Positions 1 to 8,352 of a DNA stretch of 64,000 bases are shown piece by piece (positions within the stretch are counted from its first letter, which is position 1; each line of letters opens with the position of its first letter). Position numbers and translations under genes: made by a program. The notes beneath the pieces are model-generated. The model was not told the DNA's origin. It did no database searches and saw only the letters and a list, made by a program, of their open reading frames with translations. Origin of the DNA: JAEMQF01 sp963791595 (GTDB lineage: Bacteria > Pseudomonadota > Gammaproteobacteria > Burkholderiales > Burkholderiaceae_C); assembly GCA_963791595.1 (NCBI GenBank), contig CAWBTF010000017.1, positions 24,079 through 88,078 of the forward strand, read 5' to 3'.

Positions 1-1283
1 TCGTCACGCTCGGCGCGCTGCTCGGCATGGCAGCGCACCTGGAAGGGCGGCACGTGACCGTGCTCGACCAGACCGGCCTGTCGCAAAAGGCCGGCGCGGT
101 GATGACGCATGTGCGCATCGCCGCGGACGGCGAAGCGCTGCACGCGCCGCGCATCGTTCACGCCGACCTGCTGCTCGGCTGCGACCTGCTCGTCGCCGCC
201 GGCGCCGACAGCGTGCAGCGGCTGCGCCCTGGGCGTACGCGTTCGCTGATCAACACGGCGCAAGCGATCACCGGCGAATTCGTGCGCCACCCGGAACGCG
301 GATTCCCGGTTGAGGCGGCGCTGGCAGCGTTGCGCGGCGTGCTCGACGCCCCTGAGGAGACCGACGCGACGCGACTGGCCACGTTGCTCGTCGGCGATTC
401 GATCGCGACCAACATGTTCATGCTCGGCGTCGCTTGGCAACGCGGCTGGGTGCCGCTCGGCCGCGAAGCGCTGCGACGCGCGATCGAGCTCAACGGCGTT
501 GCCGTCGAGCTGAATCAGCGTGCGTTCGACTGGGGCCGGCTTGCCGCGGCGCGGCCGCAACGCGCCGAGCAGCAGGCGATTGCGACCGAGGTGCTGCCGC
601 AAGCACGCCGGATCGCAAGCAGCATCGACGAAGTGGTGGCCCGGCGCCGCGCCGAACTCGTCGCCTACCAGGGTGAGGCGCTGGCGCACCGCTACTGGTC
701 GCTGGTGGAACGCGTGCGCCGCGCCGAGCAGCAGGTCGCGCCGGGCAGCGAACGCCTGTCGCTCGCGGTGGCGCGGCAGGCATTTCGCCTGTACGCGGTG
801 AAAGACGAATACGAAGTCGCACGGCTGTTCAACGACCCCGAATTCGACGCCGCGCTCGCAGCCACTTTCGGCGACGCTTGGCGCTTGAACTTCCATTTCG
901 CGTTGCCGTGGCAGCGTGCCACGGCCGGCGAAAGGCCACGCAAGCACCGGTTCGGCGCATGGATCAGGCCGCTGTTGCGCCTGCTGGCGCTCGGCAGACA
1001 CCTGCGTGGCACGCTGCTCGACCCGCTGCGCTGGAGCGCGCGGCGGCGCGGCGAACGCGAACTCGCCGCCGAGTACGAAGCGAGCGTCGAACGATTGCTG
1101 CGCAGGCTCGACGCGGCGCGCTTCGAGGCGGCGGTTGCCGCCGCGCAATGGCCCGAGCCGGTGCGCGGCTTCGGCGTCGTGAAGCAGCGCAATATGGAGC
1201 TGGCTCGCCAGCGCCGCGACGCGCTGTTCTCTGCGTTCGAGGCCGATGCGCCGGTGGCGGCAGAGCTGGCGCACGCGGCGTGA
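1..1283 (+). CDS. Indolepyruvate ferredoxin oxidoreductase, C-terminal part (5' end outside window)
   Basis: The reading frame is open from base 3, so the gene starts upstream of the window; only about 427 codons are present. The first visible residues (VTLGALLGMAAHLEG, then TGLSQKAGAV) match the gamma-type domain of the large fused indolepyruvate:ferredoxin oxidoreductases, which oxidatively decarboxylate aryl pyruvates and reduce ferredoxin. The rest matches the family's C-terminal region, ending with the usual FGVVKQRN stretch and an arginine-rich tail. The TGA stop shares its A with the ATG of the next gene (nnrS), so the two are probably translationally coupled. Family assignment is firm; the substrate (indolepyruvate, phenylpyruvate or another 2-oxoacid) cannot be told from this part. 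Confidence 0.85.
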   Translation, partial: VTLGALLGMAAHLEGRHVTVLDQTGLSQKAGAVMTHVRIAADGEALHAPRIVHADLLLGCDLLVAAGADSVQRLRPGRTRSLINTAQAITGEFVRHPERGFPVEAALAALRGVLDAPEETDATRLATLLVGDSIATNMFMLGVAWQRGWVPLGREALRRAIELNGVAVELNQRAFDWGRLAAARPQRAEQQAIATEVLPQARRIASSIDEVVARRRAELVAYQGEALAHRYWSLVERVRRAEQQVAPGSERLSLAVARQAFRLYAVKDEYEVARLFNDPEFDAALAATFGDAWRLNFHFALPWQRATAGERPRKHRFGAWIRPLLRLLALGRHLRGTLLDPLRWSARRRGERELAAEYEASVERLLRRLDAARFEAAVAAAQWPEPVRGFGVVKQRNMELARQRRDALFSAFEADAPVAAELAHAA

Positions 1284-2462
1284 TGGCTGGTGGGCGCGCC
1301 GCGCTGCCGGTGTTCAGCAGCGGCTTTCGCCCGTTCTACCTGCTCGGCGCGCTCTACGCACCTCTGCTGGCGCTCGGCGGCGTGGGCGCGTTTGCCGGTG
1401 TTGTCGACCTCGGTGCGAGCGGCGGGCATGTGCTGTGGCATGGCCATGAAATGCTGTTCGGCTTTGCGGCAGCGATCGTCGTCGGCACCTTGCTGACCGC
1501 GCTGCCGAGCTGGGCCGGCATCGCCGAAGTGCGTGGTGCACCGCTCGCCGCGCTGGCCCTTGCGTGGTTGCTCGGCCGCATCGCCTTCTGGGCGGCGCCA
1601 TGGCTGCCGGCGAGTGCGGTCGCCCTGATCGACCTGTTGCTGTGGCCGGCGCTGCTCGCGCTGCTCGCGGCGCCGCTGTGGCGCGCGCCGAACCGCCTGT
1701 ACCGCCTGCTGCTGCCGATCCTGCTGGCGATGCTGGCGGCGAATCTCGCCTACCACGCGGCGGTGCTCGGCGGCGACGTGGCCGGCGCGGAACGTGCGCT
1801 GCGCGCCGCGGTCTGGGCGCTCGTCGTGCTGTACACGCTCAAGGGCGGCGTGTTGACGCCCGTCTTCACCGGCAACGCGCTGCGCGAGTTGGGGCGCGGC
1901 ACGCAGGCGCGCTTTGTGATGCCGCTGGAGACGCTGGCGCTGGCGCTGCTGGTCGCGCTCATCTGCGCCGACCTGAGCGGCGCGCGCGCACCCGCTCACG
2001 GGCGCGCTCGCCGGCGCTTGCGCGCTCGTGCACGGCGTGCGCGTCGCGCGCTGGCGCGGTTGGTGCATTGCCGACCAGCCGCTGCTGCCGGCGATGCACC
2101 TCGGCTTTGCCTGGCTGCTGTTCGCCTTTGTTCTGAAGGCTGTCGCGGAGCTCGGCGGCCCGGTGCCAGAGGCTGCCTGGCTGCACGCGTTCACGGTCGG
2201 CGCGCTCGGCCTGATGATGCTCAGCCTGATGACCCGCGTGGCGCTGCGCCACACCGGGCGCGCGCTGGTCGCGCCGGTGGGGATGCGCATCGCCGCGGTC
2301 CTGGTGTTCGGCGCCGCCGCGATGCGCCTGGCAGCCACCGTGCATGGCTTCGGGCCGCAGGTGGTGGCGTTCGCCGCATTGCTGTGGGCAATGGCGTTCG
2401 TCGCCTACCTGGTCCGTTTCGCGGGCGTGCTGGTCGCACCGAGCCTGCCGCGCGGAACTTGA
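1283..2462 (+). pseudogene. nnrS: NnrS family membrane protein, frameshifted
   Basis: NnrS proteins are multi-pass haem- and copper-containing membrane proteins linked to nitric-oxide stress in denitrifiers. The N-terminal part (from ATG 1283) starts with FSSGFRPFYLLGALYA and contains LWHGHEMLFGFAAAIVVGTLLTA, both typical of the family. This frame fails near 1980-1991 in a GC-dinucleotide run, and the family sequence resumes one frame later (HGVRVARWRGW, LMMLSLMTRVALRHTGR) to the stop at 2462. The total length is 1180 bases, that is 393 codons plus one base, so deleting one base restores a normal-length protein. It is either a real frameshift or a sequencing error. The gene overlaps the preceding oxidoreductase stop by one base. 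Confidence 0.8.
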
Positions 2463-2585
2463 GGGCACGCGGCGGGCCCATCTTCGCCGCCTTTGACGCT
2501 GCTCATGCCAAGCCCGGGCCATCGTGTTGCCATGGGGAACGTATCGAGTACGCTGTCCTCATTCATCAGGTCTCGGGAGCGATTC

Positions 2586-2873
2586 ATGAGCCGCCACCAC
2601 GCCACCCTGATCCGCACCATCTTCCACGACCCGCCCAGCGGCAACGTGCACTGGCGCGACATCGAATCGCTGCTCAGGCATGTCGGCGCGGAACTCGAGC
2701 CGCTCTCGGGCGCGCGGTTTCGCGCAAAGCTCAACCGCATGGAAGAGGTGCTGCACCGGCCGCACCACAGCAACGTGCTCGAAACCAGCGCGCTGCTGCA
2801 CTTGCGCGCTTTTCTCGCGCGCGCCGGCGTCACGCCTTCGCAATACGAGGCCGGCGCGGCGCGCTCGAAGTGA
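2586..2873 (+). CDS. HicA/YcfA-like small protein
   Basis: A 95-residue basic protein preceded by a GGGAG ribosome binding site. Its N-terminal half (TLIRTIFHDPPSGNVHWRDI then ESLLRHVGAELE) resembles the double-stranded RNA-binding-like fold of HicA mRNA interferases, in which a lysine- and histidine-rich strand follows the first helix. No HicB antitoxin gene is adjacent on either side, so it is an orphan homologue and need not be toxic. The C-terminal 25 residues look like a short helix not needed for the fold. The family call rests on pattern similarity only. Confidence 0.55.
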   Translation: MSRHHATLIRTIFHDPPSGNVHWRDIESLLRHVGAELEPLSGARFRAKLNRMEEVLHRPHHSNVLETSALLHLRAFLARAGVTPSQYEAGAARSK

Positions 2874-2896
2874 ACGCGCGAAACGCAGGCGTGGCG

Positions 2897-3433
2897 ATGA
2901 CGAAACGTTCCTATCCCCTGTCCAAGGTCTACGGACTGCTCGAGCCGGGGCCGGTGGTGCTGCTCAGCACCGCGCACAAGGGCCAGCGCAACGTGATGGC
3001 GATGTCGTGGCACACGATGATGGAATTCGAACCGCCTCTCGTGGGCTGCATCGTCAGCGGCCGGCATCGCAGCTTCGACGCGCTGAGGGCGACGCGCCAG
3101 TGCGTGCTCAACGTGCCGACCGCGGAACTCGCGGCCAAGGTCGTGGCGTGCGGCAACTCATCGGGCGCGCGCATCGACAAGTTCCAGGCCTTCGGATTGA
3201 CCCCGGCGCCGGCAGCGCTGGTCGACGCGCCGCTGATCGACGAGTGCTACGCGAATCTGGAGTGCCGCGTGCTCGACACCAGGTTCGTGAACCGCTACAA
3301 CTTCTTCGTGCTCGAAGTCGTGAAGGCCTGGGTCGACCCGGCCATCAAGGCGCCGCGCACGCTGCACCACCGCGGACGCGGCGTGTTCATGGTCGCGGGC
3401 GAGACGATCAAGCTGGCGTCCAAGGCCAAGTGA
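2897..3433 (+). CDS. Flavin reductase family (FMN-binding split-barrel) protein
   Basis: A 178-residue protein of the flavin reductase-like family. The N-terminal PVVLLSTAHKGQRNVMAMSW and the following PPLVGCIVSGRHRSF are the usual FMN phosphate- and isoalloxazine-contacting strands of the split barrel; the length is normal. Such proteins reduce free FMN or act on small organic substrates with NAD(P)H; the actual substrate cannot be read from sequence. It starts 23 bases after the HicA-like gene and stops two bases before the ATG of the GNAT-aminotransferase fusion, so these three genes are probably cotranscribed. Confidence 0.75.
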   Translation: MTKRSYPLSKVYGLLEPGPVVLLSTAHKGQRNVMAMSWHTMMEFEPPLVGCIVSGRHRSFDALRATRQCVLNVPTAELAAKVVACGNSSGARIDKFQAFGLTPAPAALVDAPLIDECYANLECRVLDTRFVNRYNFFVLEVVKAWVDPAIKAPRTLHHRGRGVFMVAGETIKLASKAK

Positions 3434-3435
3434 CC

Positions 3436-5106
3436 ATGGCCGAATCGCTGCGCTTCAAGCTCGCCGACGACCCGGCAGAATTCGAGGCGATCCACCGCCT
3501 CAACTACCGCACCTTCGTCGAGGAAATTCCGCAGCATCCGCCGAACGACGCGAAGCGCCTGGTCGACCGTTTCCACGCGCAGAACACGTACGCGATCTGT
3601 CTGGACGGCGATGAGGTGGTCGGCATGATCGCCGGGCGCTGCGCGCGACCGTTCTCGCTCGACCAGAAGCTGCCCGATCTCGACGCCTATCTTCCGCCGC
3701 ATCGCAGGAGCGTGGAAGTGCGGCTGCTCGCCGTCGATCGACGTTATCGCAAGCGCTCGGTGTTCGCGCGTCTGGCAGGTGTGCTCGCGAACCACTTCCG
3801 CGAGCTGGGTTGCGACTTGGGCGTCATCTCCGGGACGCTGCGCGAGCTGGCACTCTACCGGCACCTCGGCTTTCAGCCGTTCGGGCCGATGGTGGGCGAG
3901 CCCGCGGCGCGCTACCAGCCGATGTTCCTGACGCTCGCGAACTACGCGGCGCACGACGCGCACCTCGAAATCGCCGGTGGGCGCAGCGCGACGAATCTGC
4001 TGCCCGGGCCGGTGGCGATATCCGACGCCGTGCGCGAGGCGTTTGCACAGCCACCGGTTTCGCACCGCAGCGCGCAGTTCATGGCGCTGATGGACCGGGT
4101 TCGCGGCCGGTTGCGCGGACTGCTCAAGGTTCACGATGCGTTGCTGCTGCTCGGCTCGGGCACGCTCGCCAACGACGCGATCGGCGCCCAGCTCGCAGTG
4201 CTTTCGCGCCCGGGCCTGGTGCTCGCCAACGGCGAGTTCGGCGAACGGCTCGTCGACCACGCACGCCGCTGGCAGCTCGACTTCCAGGTGTTGCGCTCGG
4301 GTTGGGGGCAGGGCTTTCGCGAGGACGAACTGCGTGCCGCGTTTGCGAGCGCGCGCCCGGCGTGGCTGTGGATGGCCGCTTGCGAGACGTCGAGCGGCGT
4401 GCGCAATCACTTAACGCGGCTCGGCGCACTGTGCCGCGAGCACGCAGCGGACCTGTGCGTCGACGCGGTCAGCGCGGCGGGCCTGCAGCCGCTCGACCTC
4501 AGTGCGGCGCGTTTTGCGAGCGCTGTGGCCGGCAAGGCGCTCGGCGCGTATCCGGGGCTGGCGATCGTCTGCCACGACGGCCGGCTCGCGCCCGCCGGCA
4601 GCGTGCCGCGTTGCCTGGATCTGGCGGCATCCCGTGACGCGAACGGTGTTCCGACCACGCAATCGTCGAATCTGCTCGCCGCGCTCGATGCCGCGCTGGC
4701 GATCGACTGGCCGCGCCGCTGGCAGGAGGTGCGCGACGCCGACCTGCGCCTGCGCGCCGCGCTGCGCCGGCATGGCCTGACCATCGTCGCCGCTGATGAG
4801 ATCGCGATGCCCGGCGTGATCAGCATCGCGCTGCCCGCCGACGTGCCCGCCGCGCGCCTGGGCCAGCGCATGGCGCGTTGCGGCTTCCTGTTGGCCTATC
4901 AAAGCGCCTACCTCGTGCAGCGCAACTGGGTGCAGGTCTGCTTGATGGGCGAGTGGGACGATCGCTCGCTGGAAATTCTTCCTGAGGTGCTGGCGGCGCA
5001 GGCCAGGGCGTGCGCCGCGTTCGCCGCGCTGCCAGACCGGCAGGGCGCCGGTGGGCGCGAGTCCGCGCAAGCCGACGCAGGCGAGTCGTTAGCGACGATG
5101 GGCTGA
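3436..5106 (+). CDS. GNAT N-acyltransferase fused to class V aminotransferase
   Basis: A 556-residue two-domain protein. Residues 1 to about 165 resemble an N-acyl amino acid synthase/GNAT domain (NYRTFVEEIPQH near the start, VEVRLLAVDRRYRKRSVFARL as the acyl-CoA binding region). Residues about 185-530 are a fold-type I, class V aminotransferase like alanine-glyoxylate or 2-aminoethylphosphonate transaminases: NLLPGPVAISDAV start, GSGTLAND cofactor loop, DAVSAAG with the PLP-ring aspartate, and the PLP-binding Lys367 in AGKALGAYPGLA. Both halves are full length with a short linker, so this is a genuine fusion rather than a read-through. It could make an amino compound and acylate it in one polypeptide; that is inference. 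The start is two bases after the preceding stop. Confidence 0.8.
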   Translation: MAESLRFKLADDPAEFEAIHRLNYRTFVEEIPQHPPNDAKRLVDRFHAQNTYAICLDGDEVVGMIAGRCARPFSLDQKLPDLDAYLPPHRRSVEVRLLAVDRRYRKRSVFARLAGVLANHFRELGCDLGVISGTLRELALYRHLGFQPFGPMVGEPAARYQPMFLTLANYAAHDAHLEIAGGRSATNLLPGPVAISDAVREAFAQPPVSHRSAQFMALMDRVRGRLRGLLKVHDALLLLGSGTLANDAIGAQLAVLSRPGLVLANGEFGERLVDHARRWQLDFQVLRSGWGQGFREDELRAAFASARPAWLWMAACETSSGVRNHLTRLGALCREHAADLCVDAVSAAGLQPLDLSAARFASAVAGKALGAYPGLAIVCHDGRLAPAGSVPRCLDLAASRDANGVPTTQSSNLLAALDAALAIDWPRRWQEVRDADLRLRAALRRHGLTIVAADEIAMPGVISIALPADVPAARLGQRMARCGFLLAYQSAYLVQRNWVQVCLMGEWDDRSLEILPEVLAAQARACAAFAALPDRQGAGGRESAQADAGESLATMG

Positions 5107-5232
5107 AGTGCTGTTCAGAACCAGAGCATGAGAGCGGACCCACCTGCTGCCCTGCCGCCCGACGACACGCCGGCACACTCACCAGGACACCGCCCGCGCT
5201 ACAGTGCGCCATCCAACCACGAGGAGCAAACC

Positions 5233-5679
5233 GTGCCCATCCGCAAGCCCAAGAACCCGGAACTCGCCAAGGCCGTCGACAGCTTGAACGAAGCCGCCCA
5301 GCACGCGCGCAACGCCGTTCAAGGCAAGATCGACCAGGTGCGCGGCGCCGCCGCGGCCGAACTCGCGAAGGCCAAGGCCGCCGCGCTGAAGAAGACCGGC
5401 GTCGCGCAAGACAAGGTCGAGGCGGTGCTGAAGAAGGCCGAGGCCCGGCTGCACAAGGTGATCGCGAAGGCGCAGAAGGCACTCGACAAGGCGGTGCGCA
5501 AGGCCGAGAAGCTCAGCGCAACGCCAGCGCCCAAGGCCGCGGCGTCGGTGAAGCAGGCGGCTGCAAAGCCGCCCGCGAAGAGGACCGCAGCGAAGAAGGC
5601 CGCGCCGGCGAAGAAGGCGGCGCCCGCGAGGAGGGCTGCACCAGCCAAGAAGCTGTGGGCGCGCAAGACCGCTGCCTGA
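5233..5679 (+). CDS. Lysine/alanine-rich histone H1-like (or phasin-like) protein
   Basis: A 148-residue protein starting at GTG, chosen because GAGGAG lies six bases upstream; an upstream in-frame ATG at 5128 lacks such a site and encodes a proline-rich stretch. Residues 1-95 are a charged amphipathic coiled-coil (KNPELAKAVDSLNEAAQHAR, many Ala-Lys-Glu heptads). Residues 96-148 are a low-complexity basic tail of KKAAPAK/RRAAPAK repeats like the C-terminus of histone H1. Such proteins in betaproteobacteria bind DNA or polyhydroxyalkanoate granules (PhaF-like); both remain possible. It is followed 40 bases later by a WS/DGAT gene, which would fit a storage-granule role. Confidence 0.65.
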   Translation: MPIRKPKNPELAKAVDSLNEAAQHARNAVQGKIDQVRGAAAAELAKAKAAALKKTGVAQDKVEAVLKKAEARLHKVIAKAQKALDKAVRKAEKLSATPAPKAAASVKQAAAKPPAKRTAAKKAAPAKKAAPARRAAPAKKLWARKTAA

Positions 5680-5719
5680 GCGGCAGTCGGTTCGAGCCCG
5701 ATCGCGCGGGCGGCTCGAC

Positions 5720-7145
5720 ATGAAGACCTTGAGCGGAGTCGATGGTGCATTCCTGCACCTCGAGACACCCGAGACGCCAATGCACGTGGCGTCGCTGCAC
5801 GTGTTCGACCTGCCCGCCGGCTACCGCGGCGACTTCTACGCCAAGGTCAAACGGCAGATGGCCCAGCGGCTGCACCTGGCACCAGTCCTCACGCGCAAGC
5901 TCGCGCCGATGCCGTTGCAGTTCGCGAACCCGGTCTGGATCGAAGACGGCGAAGTGAATCTCGACTACCACGTGCAGCGCATCACTCTGCCCAGCCCCGG
6001 CACGCAGGCGCAGCTCGAGGACTGCGCGGCGCGCCTGCACTCGTCAACGCTCGACCGCAACCGGCCGCTTTGGCGCCTGGCCGTCATCGACGGTCTGGAG
6101 ACGGGCCAGGCCGGCTACTACTTCCAGGTGCATCACGCGGTGCTCGACGGTCAGGCCGGCGTGCTGCTGGCCAACGCGTTGTTCGATGCGACACCGCAGC
6201 AGCCGCGGCGCGTCCGACGCGGCCCGGTGCCGCGTGCCGAACATCCGGGCATTGTCGAACTCGCCGCCGCCGCGCTGAAGCACGACGCCGGGCAGTACGT
6301 GAAACTGCTGCGCCATTTGCCGGATGTGGTGAAGACGCTCGCCGGGATGCTCGGAGCAGCAGCTGACGGCACGAAGGGTCGGCTCGGGCAGAACTTCTCG
6401 TTCGGCCCGAAGACGCCGCTGAACGTCTCCGTCACCGGCGAGCGCGGCTTCGCCGCCGCGACGATTGCGCTGCCCACGCTCGAGCGGCTCGCCGCCGTGC
6501 ACGAGGCGAAGCTGAACGACATCGTGCTGGCGCTGTGCAGTGGCGCGCTGCGCCGCTACCTCGCGCCGCACGGCGGGATTCCGAAGCAGCCGCTGATCGC
6601 GACGATGCCGATCTCGCTTCGCGAAGCGGGCAACACGGAGTACACGACGCAGGCCACGCTGAGCCTGGTGAACCTGCACACGCACATCGCCGACCCGGTG
6701 AAACGCCTGCGCGCGATTCGCGACGGCGCGGGCGCCGTCAAGTCGCTGGCGAAACGTGCCCGGGGCGTGATCCCGACCGATTTCCCGTCGATCGGCACGC
6801 CCTGGCTGCTGCGCTCCCTGGCGGCGCTGTACGGACGCTCCGGGAATCGCGAGCGCGATGCCGCCGATCGCCAACGTGGTGATCTCCAACGTTCCCGGAC
6901 CGCAGGTTCCGCTGTATGCAGCGGGCGCGCGAATGGCCGGCTACTGGCCGCTGTCGATCGTCGAGCATGGCGTCGGGCTCAACATCACCGTGTTGAGCTA
7001 CGCGGGCAAGATGGGCTTCGGCTTCACGACCGCGCGCAGCGCGGTGCCGGACGCACGCGAACTGTCAGCGGCGCTCGAGGCGGCGTTGGACGAATTGGTG
7101 AAGGCAAGCGTCGTCGGTACGCGCAAGACCCGGGCACACGCCTGA
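5720..7145 (+). pseudogene. Wax ester synthase/diacylglycerol acyltransferase, frameshifted
   Basis: WS/DGAT enzymes esterify acyl-CoA with long-chain alcohols or diacylglycerol for storage lipid. The start (MKTLSGVDGAFLHLETPETPMH) and the catalytic HHxxxDG motif (HHAVLDG, residues 138-144) are typical. The frame breaks near 6838-6850; the conserved PPIANVVISNVPGP block and the C-terminal third continue one frame later to the stop at 7145. The total of 1426 bases is 475 codons plus one base, the normal family length, so removal of one base restores the gene. The catalytic half is intact. A real frameshift would remove the C-terminal domain; a sequencing error is equally possible. Confidence 0.8.
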
Positions 7146-7240
7146 CGTCGAGCCCGCTGCGCGCGGGACGATTGCGATGCATCAATGACCCGGGCGTGAT
7201 TGGGCCGCAGCATTCCTGAATGACTTCCCAGGAGCAATCC

Positions 7241-7705
7241 ATGAAACACGCCCATTCAACTCTGCTGCTGGCAGGAATCTCGGTCCTGTTGTCCGCGTGT
7301 TATGTGGTTCCCGTCAGGGGACCGGACGGGACGACGATCTACGAGCACTACCCGCTGCCGCCTGCAGGGGCGCCGGCGCCGGCACCACTGGCGGGCCAGA
7401 TGCCTGCCGTGCTCAACGCGCGGCTGTATCCGTCCAACGACATCGCGTCGCAGACCGGGATCGTCGTCGGAACCGTCACCAACATGATGACGGGCAAGGG
7501 CCGCTTCCAGGTCAGCTACCAGGGTGACGTGCTGATCGGCGAGGCCACTCGTGTCTCCAACGAGGAACGGCGCGGCGTGGCCAGTGCCTACGGCGGGAAG
7601 GGCACCTTCATGTCGTGCGAGTACCAGATGACGACTCCGTACCAGGGCACGGGGGACTGCACGTTCTCGAACGGCGCCGTGTACAAGCTGCACCTGGGTG
7701 GGTGA
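7241..7705 (+). CDS. Putative outer-membrane lipoprotein
   Basis: A 154-residue protein preceded by AGGAG seven bases before the ATG. It has a type II signal peptide with lipobox LLSAC (Cys20), followed by a proline/alanine-rich linker and a compact domain ending in SCEYQMTTPYQGTGDCTFSNG. The two late cysteines may form a disulfide in the periplasm. No specific family is recognised. The gene converges tail-to-tail with the exported protein gene ending at 7724, with 18 bases between the stops. Confidence 0.7.
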   Translation: MKHAHSTLLLAGISVLLSACYVVPVRGPDGTTIYEHYPLPPAGAPAPAPLAGQMPAVLNARLYPSNDIASQTGIVVGTVTNMMTGKGRFQVSYQGDVLIGEATRVSNEERRGVASAYGGKGTFMSCEYQMTTPYQGTGDCTFSNGAVYKLHLGG

Positions 7706-7723
7706 GGTTCAGGCGCGTGCGAC

Positions 7724-8305
7724 TCAACGTGCCGTGGTCGTGATGTAGCCCAGGACGCCGGTGGACGTGCAGTTGCCGTTGTCGTCGCAGTAGGTTCTGG
7801 ACATCGAACGCGGCCCGCTGTTTTGCGTGGCCATGCCGGGACACTGCCCGAGGTTGAAGGTCGCCGGGCCGCCTTCGTAGCCGCCCAGACCGTTGAACAG
7901 GATCCAGTAGCGCGCCGGTGCCACAGGCGTTCGGCAGAGTTGCTCGAGGTAGGTTTTCTCGCCCACTGTGATGTGGCGCCCGTTGATGAAGACCCCCGAC
8001 GTTCCGCGCGATGCGTCGGCACGCATCGGCCCACCCAGCGCCAGGCCGGCGATCATCTGCCCGGCGATCGGCTCGCCTTCGCGTCCGTAAGCGCCGGAAA
8101 TCGGGTCGTACCAGTAGCGCCCCGGCGCGATCGTGACGGGATACACCTGTTGAAGTGTCCGCACCGTTTCGCCTGTAAGGGCCTGGCCGTTGACGAAGAT
8201 GCTCGTGCCTTCATCGGCGGCGTGCGCGAGCCACGTGCCGCAGCAGATCGCCGCGGCGAGCAGCGAGCCGAATCGGCCGCGAAACGATCGTCCCCCATGA
8301 CGCAT
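7724..8305 (-). CDS. Exported conserved hypothetical protein
   Basis: A 193-residue protein; the start at 8305 is supported by AGGAGG on the coding strand about six bases upstream. It has a twin-arginine-free Sec signal peptide (hydrophobic LLAAAICCGTWLAHA, cleavage after AHA, about residue 30). The mature part contains two similar segments, FVNGQALTG...PVTIAPGRYWYDPISGAYG and FINGRHITVG...PVAPARYWILFNGLGGYEG, so it appears to be an internal duplication of about 60 residues. Its role is unknown. Confidence 0.7.
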   Translation of the reverse strand: MRHGGRSFRGRFGSLLAAAICCGTWLAHAADEGTSIFVNGQALTGETVRTLQQVYPVTIAPGRYWYDPISGAYGREGEPIAGQMIAGLALGGPMRADASRGTSGVFINGRHITVGEKTYLEQLCRTPVAPARYWILFNGLGGYEGGPATFNLGQCPGMATQNSGPRSMSRTYCDDNGNCTSTGVLGYITTTAR

Positions 8306-8352
8306 CGCGAGCCTCCTGCCTGCTGCGCGCAACGGTGTCCGGCCGTTCCGAC

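Noticed and set aside
2493..2506. FNR-like box TTGAC-GCTG-CTCAT before the HicA-like gene
   Set aside because: Only 7 of 10 matches and no -10-like hexamer at the 32-bp distance.
878..3433. Very long open frame (851 codons) covering nnrS and the flavin reductase
   Set aside because: It joins the first part of nnrS, an out-of-frame Arg/Ala-rich stretch and the flavin reductase; only the two end parts look like proteins, each with its own start.
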